Shown: piece by piece, positions 15,455 through 24,300 of the stretch
Numbering within the stretch: the first letter of the stretch is position 1
How the letters are laid out: each line of letters opens with the position of its first letter
Origin: Pseudomonas bijieensis
Lineage (GTDB): Bacteria; Pseudomonadota; Gammaproteobacteria; Pseudomonadales; Pseudomonadaceae
Direction: 5' to 3'
NCBI RefSeq assembly: GCF_013347965.1
Contig: NZ_CP048810.1
Coordinates: forward strand, 4,711,501-4,775,500
DNA: 64,000 nucleotides
Notes under the pieces: generated by a model
Database searches by the model: none
What the model was told of the DNA's origin: nothing
What the model saw: the letters and a program-made list of their open reading frames with translations, nothing else
Position numbers and translations under genes: made by a program

Positions 15455-17404
15455 ATGCTGAACACCCTTCTTCCCATCCTGCTGTTCGCTGCCCTGGGCC
15501 TCGCGGTCCTCGGCGCCTTGCGGCGGGTAAACATGTGGCGCCGGGGCCGACCGGCCAAGGTCGACCTGATCGGCGGCCTCTTCGCCATGCCCAAGCGCTA
15601 CATGGTGGATTTGCACCATGTGGTGGCGCGGGACAAATACATTGCCAATACCCACGTGGCCACGGCCGGTGGTGCGGTGGCGTCGGTGGTGCTGGCGATC
15701 CTGGTCCACGGCTTTGGCCTGCATAACCGCTGGCTCGGCTACGCGTTGCTGTTGATGTCGGCGGTGATGTTCGTCGGTGCGATCTTCGTCTACCTGCGTC
15801 GACGCAATCCGCCGGCCCGTTTGTCCAAGGGACCGTGGATGCGCCTGCCGAAAAGCCTGCTGGCCTTCTCGGCGTCATTCTTCCTGGTGACCCTGCCGGT
15901 GGCGGGCATCCTGCCGGAGAACTTCGGCGGTTGGCTGGTGGCGGCGATCCTGGGTGTCGGTGTGCTGTGGGGCGTCTCGGAATTGTTCTTCGGCATGACC
16001 TGGGGCGGGCCGATGAAGCACGCCTTCGCCGGGGCCCTGCACCTGGCCTGGCACCGCCGTGCCGAGCGCTTTGGCGGTGGCCGTTCCACCGGTCTCAAGC
16101 CGCTGGACCTGAACGACCCCGCCGCACCGCTGGGTGTGGAAAAACCCAAGGACTTCACCTGGAACCAACTGCTGGGCTTCGACGCCTGCGTACAGTGCGG
16201 CAAGTGCGAAGCCGCCTGCCCGGCCTTTGCCGCCGGCCAGCCGCTGAACCCGAAGAAACTCATCCAGGATATGGTCGTCGGCCTGGCCGGCGGCACCGAT
16301 GCGAAATTCGCCGGCAGCCCGTATCCGGGTAAACCGGTGGGCGAACACAGCGGCAATCCGCACCAGCCCATCGTCAACGGCCTGGTGGACGCCGAGACCC
16401 TGTGGTCTTGCACCACCTGCCGGGCGTGCGTCGAGGAATGCCCGATGATGATCGAGCACGTCGATGCCATCGTCGACATGCGCCGGCACCTGACCCTGGA
16501 AAAAGGCGCGACGCCGAACAAGGGCGCCGAGGTCCTGGAAAACCTCATCGCCACCGACAACCCGGGCGGCTTCGCCCCGGGCGGACGGATGAACTGGGCG
16601 GCGGACCTGAACCTGAACCTGCTCAGTGAGAAGAAATCCACCGACGTGCTGTTCTGGGTTGGCGACGGTGCTTTCGACATGCGCAACCAACGCACCCTGC
16701 GCGCCTTTGTCAAAGTGCTCAAAGCCGCGAAAGTCGACTTCGCCGTGCTTGGCCTCGAAGAACGCGACAGCGGCGACGTGGCCCGGCGCCTGGGTGACGA
16801 AGCGACCTTCCAACTGTTGGCCAAACGCAACATCCAGACCCTGGCCAAGTACAGCTTCAACCGCATCGTCACCTGCGACCCCCACAGCTTCCACGTGCTG
16901 AAAAACGAATACGGCGCCTTCGATGGCAACTACCTGGTGCAACACCACAGCACCTACCTGGCGGAAATCATCGACGCCGGCGCGCTGAACCTTGGCCAGC
17001 ACAAGGGCGACAGCGTGACTTATCACGACCCGTGCTACCTGGGCCGCTACAACGGCGAATACGAGGCGCCGCGCCAAGTACTGCGTTCGCTGGGTATCGA
17101 GGTCAAGGAAATGCAGCGTTCCGGTTTCCGCTCCCGTTGCTGCGGCGGTGGCGGCGGTGCGCCGATCACCGACATCCCGGGCAAGCAGCGGATCCCCGAC
17201 ATGCGCATGGAAGACATCCGCGAAACCGGTGCCGAGCTGGTGGCCGTGGGTTGTCCACAATGCACCGCGATGCTTGAAGGTGTGGTCGAACCTCGACCGA
17301 TGATCAAGGACATCGCCGAACTGGTGGCCGATGCGCTGCTGGAAGACGCGGCCCCGAGCAAGCCCGTGGTCCCAGCCAAACGTGAACCCGCGGAGGTGCA
17401 TTAA
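15455..17404 (+). CDS. dgcB: Dimethylglycine catabolism membrane Fe-S protein
   Basis: A 649-residue membrane electron carrier that takes electrons from dimethylglycine oxidation, probably with EtfAB, toward the quinone pool. It has N-terminal transmembrane helices (roughly residues 3-22, 68-90, 95-115 and 135-185). Two ferredoxin-type [4Fe-4S] motifs follow (CVQCGKCEAACPAF near 246 and CTTCRACVEECPMM near 322), then two CCG-type cysteine domains (YHDPCYLGRY with RCCGGGGGAP, and VGCPQCTAML). I placed the start at the ATG at 15455 with GGGAG upstream. The stop overlaps the etfA start (TAATG), so the two are translationally coupled. Confidence 0.92.
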   Translation: MLNTLLPILLFAALGLAVLGALRRVNMWRRGRPAKVDLIGGLFAMPKRYMVDLHHVVARDKYIANTHVATAGGAVASVVLAILVHGFGLHNRWLGYALLLMSAVMFVGAIFVYLRRRNPPARLSKGPWMRLPKSLLAFSASFFLVTLPVAGILPENFGGWLVAAILGVGVLWGVSELFFGMTWGGPMKHAFAGALHLAWHRRAERFGGGRSTGLKPLDLNDPAAPLGVEKPKDFTWNQLLGFDACVQCGKCEAACPAFAAGQPLNPKKLIQDMVVGLAGGTDAKFAGSPYPGKPVGEHSGNPHQPIVNGLVDAETLWSCTTCRACVEECPMMIEHVDAIVDMRRHLTLEKGATPNKGAEVLENLIATDNPGGFAPGGRMNWAADLNLNLLSEKKSTDVLFWVGDGAFDMRNQRTLRAFVKVLKAAKVDFAVLGLEERDSGDVARRLGDEATFQLLAKRNIQTLAKYSFNRIVTCDPHSFHVLKNEYGAFDGNYLVQHHSTYLAEIIDAGALNLGQHKGDSVTYHDPCYLGRYNGEYEAPRQVLRSLGIEVKEMQRSGFRSRCCGGGGGAPITDIPGKQRIPDMRMEDIRETGAELVAVGCPQCTAMLEGVVEPRPMIKDIAELVADALLEDAAPSKPVVPAKREPAEVH

Positions 17405-18624
17405 TGAGCGACATCATCCGCCGCGACCCTCGCGCCGAGTGGATCGCCCGCAACCGCCTGCACCCGTTGCATGCGGCCATGCAACCGGTACAGCACAGCT
17501 GGATGGGGCCCAACGGCGTCATTCGCAAGAACGTTCATGGCGTCGGTTTCATCGGCCCCAACGGCATCAAGCGCATCGACCGTAGCGGTGCCCAGCAGGG
17601 TGGTGCGACCAAGCGTACCGCCGCCACCGAAGTGCAACTGCCGCTGCATCAAGTACCGCAACCGGCGTTCCACATTTGTGTCGTTCCGGACATGGTCGGT
17701 GGCCGTCTCAGCAGCCACGACCGCGACCTGTTGGGCCTGGCCCATCAGCTTGCCGGCGCGGAAGGCGCGGTGCTGGCGGTGGTGTTCGGCGAGCACAAGG
17801 AAAACGCCTTCGCCACGGCCGGTGTCGACCGCTTGCTGGTATTGGAAGGCGAGGAATTCAGCGGTTATGCACCGGAACAACGGGTGCAAGGCCTTCGGGC
17901 TGTGGATAACCAATTCAACCCACGCCATTGGCTGCTGCCCGACAGCCGCACCGGTGGCGGCGAACTGGGCCGGCGTTTTGCCGCGGCCCTGGGCGAACGC
18001 CCGGCGACGCGGGTCTGGCAGGTCAAGGGCGAGGAATGCATCGGCCGTGCCGGCGCGGGCCTGCAAGACTTGGCCCGACCCTTGGCGCGCTTGATCCTGG
18101 CAGCGGCCGAATGCGCCGAGCCGGTCAGCGAAACCCGTCACGAAGCCCTGCCGGTGGAGTTATCCACAAGCGTGGCGCGCAGTTTGTCGCGCATCGAGGA
18201 TCTTGGCGCGGTGGCGGTGGACCCGGGGGCGATCCCAATGGCCGAGGCCGAGTTCATTTTCTCCGGCGGCAACGGGGTCAAGGACTGGGAGCTTTTCCAC
18301 AAGACCGCTGCGGCCCTGGGCGCTACCGAAGGCGCTTCGCGGGTGGCGGTGGACGACGGCTTCATGGCTCGCGACCGTCAGGTCGGCGCGTCCGGCACCT
18401 GGGTCACGGCGCGGGTCTACGTGGCCGTGGGGATTTCCGGGGCGATCCAGCACCTGCAAGGTATCGGTGCCTGCGACAAAGTGGTGGCGATCAACCTCGA
18501 CCCGGGCTGCGACATGATCAAACGGGCAGACCTGTCGGTGATCGGCGACAGCGCGGCGATTCTCCAGGCCTTGATCGCGGCGGTAGAGGCTTACCGCAAC
18601 GAAGCCAAGCGCGATGCGGCTTAA
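17404..18624 (+). CDS. etfA: Electron transfer flavoprotein alpha subunit (long form)
   Basis: The FAD-binding ETF subunit dedicated to dimethylglycine oxidation. At 406 residues it is about 90 longer than housekeeping EtfA. The extra part is an N-terminal arm (residues 1-80) rich in WMGPNGVIRKNVHGVGFIGP-type repeats. The C-terminal FAD domain has FSGGNGVKDWELF, ARDRQVGASGTWV and the hallmark VAVGISGAIQHLQGI with NLDPGCDMIKRADLSV. Its ATG overlaps the dgcB stop by one base. Perfect DnaA boxes fall inside the coding sequence at 17901-17909 and 18160-18168. Confidence 0.9.
   Translation: MSDIIRRDPRAEWIARNRLHPLHAAMQPVQHSWMGPNGVIRKNVHGVGFIGPNGIKRIDRSGAQQGGATKRTAATEVQLPLHQVPQPAFHICVVPDMVGGRLSSHDRDLLGLAHQLAGAEGAVLAVVFGEHKENAFATAGVDRLLVLEGEEFSGYAPEQRVQGLRAVDNQFNPRHWLLPDSRTGGGELGRRFAAALGERPATRVWQVKGEECIGRAGAGLQDLARPLARLILAAAECAEPVSETRHEALPVELSTSVARSLSRIEDLGAVAVDPGAIPMAEAEFIFSGGNGVKDWELFHKTAAALGATEGASRVAVDDGFMARDRQVGASGTWVTARVYVAVGISGAIQHLQGIGACDKVVAINLDPGCDMIKRADLSVIGDSAAILQALIAAVEAYRNEAKRDAA
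17901..17909 (-). other. Perfect DnaA box inside etfA
   Basis: TGTGGATAA; read in frame it encodes part of AVDN. Confidence 0.45.
18160..18168 (+). other. Perfect DnaA box inside etfA
   Basis: TTATCCACA; in frame it encodes LST. Its orientation is opposite to most boxes of the cluster. Confidence 0.45.
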
Positions 18625-18639
18625 GCTAAGGATTCAATC

Positions 18640-19410
18640 ATGAGTACTCAAGTGATCAGCCTGGTGTCCATCGGCGCTCACCCCACCTCCGGTCGGCCCC
18701 GCCGTGCCGAACAGGACGCCCGGGCCGTGGAGCTGGGCCTGCAACTGGCCGGTAGCGACCTGCAAGTGCTGCACGCAGGCGACGTGGCCGAACCGGCCCT
18801 GCGGGCTTACCTGGGCATGGGCCTGGACGAACTCCACGTCCTGGAAAACCCCGTCGGCGCTGATGCGTTGCCAGCCCTGACTGACTACCTGCGTGACGCC
18901 GGCGCCCAAGTGGTGCTCACCGGCAGCCAGGCGGAAACCGGCGAAGGCTCGGGCATGTTGCCGTTCCTGCTGGCCGAGAATCTGGGTTGGCCGCTGGTGG
19001 TTGGGCTCGCTCAGGTCGAGTCCATCGACGGCAGCGTGGCCTTGGTGCTGCAAGCCTTGCCGCGTGGGCAGCGCCGACGCCTCAAAGTGCGCCTGCCGTT
19101 TCTGGCCACTGTGGATAACGCTGCGCCAAAACCTCGGCAAAGCGCCTACGGCCCGGCCCGGCGTGGGGCGTTGCATGCCGAGGAAGTCGAAGTGATCGAC
19201 GACACCCTGCTGGCGGTGGCAACCCTGCAACCGGCCAAACCACGGCCCAAACGCTTGAAAGTGATCAAGGCCAAGAGCGGCGCCGACCGCATGAAAGCTG
19301 CCACGGCCAAGGCCAGTGGCGGAGGTGGGCAAGTGCTCAAGGGCGTGAGCGCGGAGGCGGGGGCCGAGGCGATTCTCAAGTTGTTGGTGGAGGAAGGGGT
19401 GGTTCGCTAA
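18640..19410 (+). CDS. etfB: Electron transfer flavoprotein beta subunit
   Basis: A 256-residue partner of the upstream EtfA, with the ETF alpha/beta N-terminal fold (VSIGAHPTSGRPRRAEQDARAVELGLQLAG, EPALRAYLGMGLDELHVLE, VVLTGSQAETGEGSGMLPFLLAE). The two subunits would carry electrons between DgcAB and the respiratory chain. An AAGGA site lies before the ATG, 15 bp after the etfA stop. This is the last gene of the dgc operon; a REPIN follows. A DnaA box (19110-19118) lies inside the gene. Confidence 0.9.
   Translation: MSTQVISLVSIGAHPTSGRPRRAEQDARAVELGLQLAGSDLQVLHAGDVAEPALRAYLGMGLDELHVLENPVGADALPALTDYLRDAGAQVVLTGSQAETGEGSGMLPFLLAENLGWPLVVGLAQVESIDGSVALVLQALPRGQRRRLKVRLPFLATVDNAAPKPRQSAYGPARRGALHAEEVEVIDDTLLAVATLQPAKPRPKRLKVIKAKSGADRMKAATAKASGGGGQVLKGVSAEAGAEAILKLLVEEGVVR
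19110..19118 (-). other. Perfect DnaA box inside etfB
   Basis: TGTGGATAA; in frame it encodes part of TVDN. Confidence 0.45.
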
Positions 19411-19430
19411 ATCCAGGCTCACCACAAACC

Positions 19431-19523
19431 CTTGTGGGAGCAAGCCTGCTCGCGATAGCGGTCTTACATTCACATCCATGTTGACTGGCATGGCCTCATC
19501 GCGAGCAGGCTCGCTCCCACAAG
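19431..19523. repeat. REPIN palindrome, type GCGAGCAGGCTCGCTCCCAC
   Basis: Left arm CTTGTGGGAGCAAGCCTGCT and right arm GCGAGCAGGCTCGCTCCCAC, about 40 bp apart. The arms differ at two positions. Confidence 0.85.
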
Positions 19524-19535
19524 GTGTTGCGGTTT

Positions 19536-19645
19536 TTACCCACAATCCCTGTGCGCGCCTCTGTGGATAACCTGTTCGGACCTACCCGGACACCGCGCCA
19601 ATCAGGCCTTTCGAGCCTTCGCTTAAAAAACGATCAACCTGACCT
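19536..19645. repeat. DnaA-box repeat, unit 1 (isolated copy)
   Basis: Starts with TTACCCACAATCCCTGTG, then CGCCTCTGTGGATAACCTG (perfect DnaA box at 19562-19570), then CAATCAGGCC and a CCTTCGCTTAAAAAACGATC tail. Unit 2, on the far side of the GNAT gene at 20329, matches it nearly base for base in the first 40 positions and again in the AATCAGGCC…CCTTCGCT tail. Confidence 0.75.
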
Positions 19646-19742
19646 GCCGCAACATCCAGCCATAAAACCGCTGTCCCGACGTGTTGCCGCGCCTCAAACC
19701 TGCGCGTAAGAAAACCGCTTGTCAGCCAAAGGAGCCATATCA

Positions 19743-20309
19743 ATGGAAGTTGAATTTCGTCCAGCCTTGCCCACGGATACCCGGGAGATCGCTCGTTTGT
19801 TCCGGATTTCCTCAGAGGGCGCATCGGATTACATCTGGAGCCAATTTGCGGAGCCAGGGCAGGACTTGCTGGACGTGGGTGCTGCTCGTTATGCCCGCGA
19901 GGATGTCGATTTTTCCTATCAGAACTGCCTTATCGCAGAAGCCGGCGGACGGGTCATCGGCATGATGCATTGTTATGTGACACGTGATGATCCGCTGGCG
20001 ACTCCCACCACCGATCCGATCCTGGCGCCCTACGCCGACATGGAAGTCCCCGATACCCTCTACATTTCAAGCCTGGCCCTGCATGAAGGCTGGCGCAACA
20101 AGGGCCTCGGCGCGCGCTTTCTCGAACGGGCGCAACAGCGGGCCGATCAACTGGCGCTCAACGGCCTGAGCCTGATCGACTACGCCGCGAATACCGGCGC
20201 CCGCCGGTTCTATGAGCGCCATGGCTTTGGCATCGTCAAGACCTGTCAGGTTGTCCCGCATCCAATGATTCGGGTGACGGGGGAGGCGTACCTCATGCAT
20301 CGGCCTTGA
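19743..20309 (+). CDS. GNAT family N-acetyltransferase
   Basis: A 188-residue GNAT protein. The acetyl-CoA-binding region is YISSLALHEGWRNKGLGARFLERAQQRADQ (about residues 107-135, with the R/QxxGxG/A signature as RNKGLGA), and the C-terminal strand ARRFYERHGFGIVKT is typical. The substrate is unknown. I chose the ATG at 19743 because AAAGGAG lies upstream; a TTG 24 bp earlier is in frame. The gene sits exactly between two near-identical DnaA-box repeat units, so it may have inserted into the array or the array may have duplicated around it. Confidence 0.88.
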   Translation: MEVEFRPALPTDTREIARLFRISSEGASDYIWSQFAEPGQDLLDVGAARYAREDVDFSYQNCLIAEAGGRVIGMMHCYVTRDDPLATPTTDPILAPYADMEVPDTLYISSLALHEGWRNKGLGARFLERAQQRADQLALNGLSLIDYAANTGARRFYERHGFGIVKTCQVVPHPMIRVTGEAYLMHRP

Positions 20310-20328
20310 GACCCCACAGGTGGATTGC

Positions 20329-20950
20329 TTACCCACAATCCCTGTGTGCGCCTCTGTAGATAACCTGTTCGCCCCTCGCTGCACCCCATGCAAATCAGGC
20401 CCTGCAGGCCTTCGCTCAAAAAACAGTCAGCCTAACCCACGGTTTTTATTGGTTTTTATCTGTGAGTAAGAGGCCGTTCCAGCACCAACTTGCCCCCAAT
20501 CTCTGTTGGCGCTTCTGTGGATAAGATGTTCGCTCTACGCTGCAAGCCATACGGGCCGGGGCGTTCAGTGGGTTGATCATAAAATGATCGATTGGCCGTT
20601 TTTATCAGGAAAACCCCGGGAAAACCCCGCTTTACAAGCCGTCCAAAGGGTTTTCCACAGAATCGTCAAAATTACCCCCAAACACTGTTGGCGCTTCTGT
20701 GGATAAGGTGTTCGCTCACCTCTAAAGGCCTCGTTGGGCAAGGCTTGCAGGCAATTGATCAAAAAACAACCGGCAGCCCGGAAAAACCATCATTGTCCAT
20801 AAGTCACGGTTTTTATTCACTTTGTCGCTGAAAAAATACCGGACATACCCACACTTGTCCCCATTTGCTGTGGGTGGTCGTGTGGATAACTTGTTCGCCG
20901 AACGCTACAAGCCACGGTTTGCATAGCGCAAATCGCGATAGATCAAATTT
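20329..20950. repeat. DnaA-box repeat array, units 2-5
   Basis: Four diverged copies of an approximately 110-bp unit, spaced 161-183 bp. Their DnaA-box words are TGTAGATAA (20355-20363, one mismatch), TGTGGATAA (20516-20524), TGTGGATAA (20698-20706) and TGTGGATAA (20881-20889). Each is preceded by ACCCMCAA-N-CTGTKGGCGCTTC-like sequence and followed by NNTGTTCGC. Units 3 and 4 share CACTGTTGGCGCTTCTGTGG-like cores. AT-rich stretches (TTTTTATTGGTTTTTATC, GATCATAAAATGATCGATTG, TTGATCAAAAAACAA) lie between units. There is no convincing gene in 20310-21050. Confidence 0.75.
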
Positions 20951-21025
20951 CATACAGTTCTAAGGCACACCCTTGACGAGGGTCTGTCGGCTGTCTTCAC
21001 TTCCATGGCACAAGGACATCGCACT

Positions 21026-21034
21026 TTATCCACA
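21026..21034 (+). other. Perfect DnaA box closing the cluster
   Basis: TTATCCACA on the plus strand, inverted relative to the boxes of the array and just upstream of the small reading frame at 21054. Confidence 0.5.
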
Positions 21035-21053
21035 TCAGGTTCAGGGAGAACAC

Positions 21054-21176
21054 ATGATGGATAGCAAGGCCCCCCGTTTGCACCCGCTCTCACCGGTGAC
21101 CTGTGTCCCGGCATCTCCCACCTCTTTACATAAACGCATTCATCGACGCGCCGCCAATCAGCGTGCGCGTCTATAG
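21054..21176 (+). CDS. Possible 40-residue basic leader peptide
   Basis: ATGATG preceded by CAGGGAGAACAC, a good ribosome site. The peptide MMDSKAPRLHPLSPVTCVPA… ends in an arginine-rich tail (KRIHRRAANQRARL) and stops 131 bp before the GMC fusion gene. It has no homology I recognise. It could be a leader peptide, a small protein, or chance. Confidence 0.3.
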   Translation: MMDSKAPRLHPLSPVTCVPASPTSLHKRIHRRAANQRARL

Positions 21177-21307
21177 CGCCCGGGTTTTCCCCCTGTAGCA
21201 CCGCTGACTGCCGCCGGACCCTGCAAGGGACGGTGGCCAGGCGTTCGTGCGCCTGTCGATTTGCAGGCAACCGCAGAGTTGCCCCATCTGCCTGAGAGGA
21301 CTTGAAC

Positions 21308-24300
21308 ATGACACGGATCTCGACCCCCATCAGTGATATCCAGGAGCACTACGACGTGATCGTCATCGGTTCCGGCTACGGTGGTGGCATTGCTGCCTCG
21401 CGCCTGTCCAGGGCCGGGCGCAAGGTCTGCCTGCTGGAGCGTGGCCGGGAAATCCAGCCCGGCGAATACCCCAACACCCTGGTGGCGGCCACCGAGGAAC
21501 TGCAAGTCCACGACCCGGATGGGCACATCGGTTCGCGTACCGGGCTGTTCGACCTGCACGTCAACGCCCAGCAGAACGTGGTGGTCGGTTGTGGCCTGGG
21601 CGGCACTTCGCTGATCAATGCCAACGTTGCGCTGGAGCCGGAGCCCGGTGTGTTCGAGGACCCGCGCTGGCCCCAGGCGGTGCGCGAACACCGCGACACG
21701 CTGCTCAAGGACGGCTACGCCCGGGCCCGGGAGATGCTCAAGCCCAATCCTTATCCGGCTTCGCAGCCGAACCTGCCCAAGCTCGACGCCCACAAGAAGT
21801 CGGCCGACTACCTCAAGCAAGGCGCGCATTTCTACAAGCCGCCGATCAACGTGACCTTCGACAAGCTGCCCAACAACCTCAACCACGTCGGCGTCGAACA
21901 GTTGCCCTGCAATGGCTGTGGCGATTGCGTCTCGGGCTGTAACAACAAGGCCAAGAACACCACGCTGATGAACTACCTGCCGGATGCCTGGAACCACGGC
22001 GCAGAGATTTTCTGCCAGGCCGAGGTGCGGCACCTGGAACGCGACGGCGATGGCTGGATCGTGCACTTCCAATACCTGGACAGTGGCCGCGAGATGTTCT
22101 CGGCGCCGACCCTGTTCGTGCGGGCCGATATCGTGGTGGTGTCCGCCGGTACCCTGGGTTCCACCGAAATCATGTTGCGCTCGCGAGACAAGGGCCTGTC
22201 GATGTCCAGCCAGTTGGGCGAGAACATGAGCGGCAATGGCGACATCCTCGGTTTCGGCCACAACTGCGACCAGGTCATCAACGGCATCGGCTTTGGCGCC
22301 CATTCGGCCAAGGAGCTGGAACCGGTGGGACCGTGCATTACCTCAATCATCGACATGCGTACCGAAGGCGACTGGCGCAGCCGCATGGTCATCGAGGAAG
22401 GTTCGATTCCCGGTGCCCTTGGCTCAGCCATGGTGCCGAGCATGGCGGCATTCGCCGGGATGATCGGCGTGCCCACCGATACCGGCTTCGGTGCCAGCCT
22501 CAAGTACAAGGGCCGGGAAGCCGAGAGTTTCCTGCGCGGCCCCTACCATGGTGCGCTGCATAACATGCAGACCTACCTGATCATGAGCCATGACAACGCC
22601 AAGGGCCGCATGCTGCTCGATAACAAGGACCAACTGCGCATCGATTGGCCAGGCGTCGGCGAACAGGAAAACGTCACCCTCGGCAATGAACGCCTGCACC
22701 AGAGCACCAAGGCCCTGGGTGGGATCTGGGTCGAGAATCCGATCTGGACCAAGCTGCTCAAGCACAGCATCGTCTCGGTCCACCCGTTGGGCGGTTGTGT
22801 GATGGGCGAAGATGCGACGCAAGGAGTGGTCAACCACAAGGGCCAGGTGTTCAGTGGCGCCAGCGGTACCGATGTCTACCCAGGCCTGTACGTGAGCGAC
22901 GGCGCAGTGATCCCGACGTCCCTGGCGGTCAACCCACTGTTGACCATCTCGGCGGTGAGCGAGCGCAACATGGGACTGCTGGCGGCGGATCGGGGCTGGA
23001 TCATTGACTACACGCTGCCCTCGGCCCCGAGTAAACCCGTGGCGGCGCCGACACTCGGCGTGCAATTCACCGAAACCATGAAGGGCTACTTTTCTACCGC
23101 CTTCACCCAAGCCCAGGGCACCGACCTCAGCCTGTACGAAGCGGCGGCCAAGCGGGGCAAGGCCGACAACTCGCCGATCGAATTCACCCTGACCATCACT
23201 GCCGCCGACCTCAATCGCCTGATCAAGGAACCGGAGCACGCCGCGACCCTGGTGGGCACCCTCGATGCACCGCTGCTGTCGTCGCAGCCGCTGGTCGCCA
23301 GCAACGGCGTATTCAATCTGTTCGAGCAGTACCAGGAGCAGGTTGGCGTGCGGCACATGAACTACGACATGAAGCTGACCGCCGAAGACGGCAGCGATTA
23401 TTACTTCAGCGCCTTCAAGACCGTGCCCGAGGACAACGGTGTGCTGAACATCTGGCACGACACCAGCACCCTTTACGTCACGCTCTATCGCGGGACGGAC
23501 AAGACCGGCGCGGTGATCGGCTCCGGGGTGATGCACATTCTGCCGGCCGACTTCGCCAAGCAGATGACCACCATGAAAGTGCTCAACGCCCGTAACGAGC
23601 GTGAGCGTGTGGAGGCACTGGCGCGGTTCGGCAAGTTCTTCGCCGGGATCCTGTGGGAAAGCTACGGCGGGGTTTTCGCCGGCGACGTCTACTTCAACCC
23701 GGATGCGCCGCCCCGCTTGAAACGGCCGTTGGTTGCGCCGGCACCGGTGGTGCATTTCTTCCAGACCGAAGACAACGTCGAGTTGCGCCTGACCCGTTAC
23801 CAGGCCGGTACCAAAGGCCCGGTGATGTTGGTCCATGGCCTGGGCGTGGGCTCGAATATTTTCTCCACCGACACCATCCACACCAACCTGCTGGAGTACC
23901 TGTGCAAGTACGAGTACGACGTCTGGCTGCTGGATTTGCGCGTGAGTATCCTGCTGCCGGCCAGCAAGCATGAATGGAACGGCGACCAGGTGGCCCAGTA
24001 CGACTTCAAGGCCGCCATCGAGCAGATCCAGCAAGCGACCCTGGCCCGTGACGTGCAGTGCGTGGTGCATTGCTATGGCGCGACGACGTTCTTCATGTCG
24101 ATGCTGGCAGGCTTGCAAGGGGTGCGTTCGGTGGTTTGCTCGCAGATCGCCGCCGACACGGTGGTCGCCACCGCCACCGGGTTGAAGGCCGGTTTGCACT
24201 TGCCGGGGATGCTCGATGCCATCGGCATCAAGTCCCTCACGGCCTACGCCGACACCAAGGAAAGCTGGTTCAACAAACTCTACGACAAGGCCCTCAACGG

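Noticed and set aside
12622..15594. A 990-codon open frame on the minus strand opposite dgcA
   Set aside because: High-GC antisense artefact: its codon positions mirror the real dgcA frame, the translation is His/Asp/Val-rich without any domain, and it has no ribosome site.
20310..21300. Chromosomal replication origin
   Set aside because: DnaA boxes and AT-rich stretches are present, but no origin marker gene (dnaA, dnaN, rpmH, gidA, parAB) is in the window.
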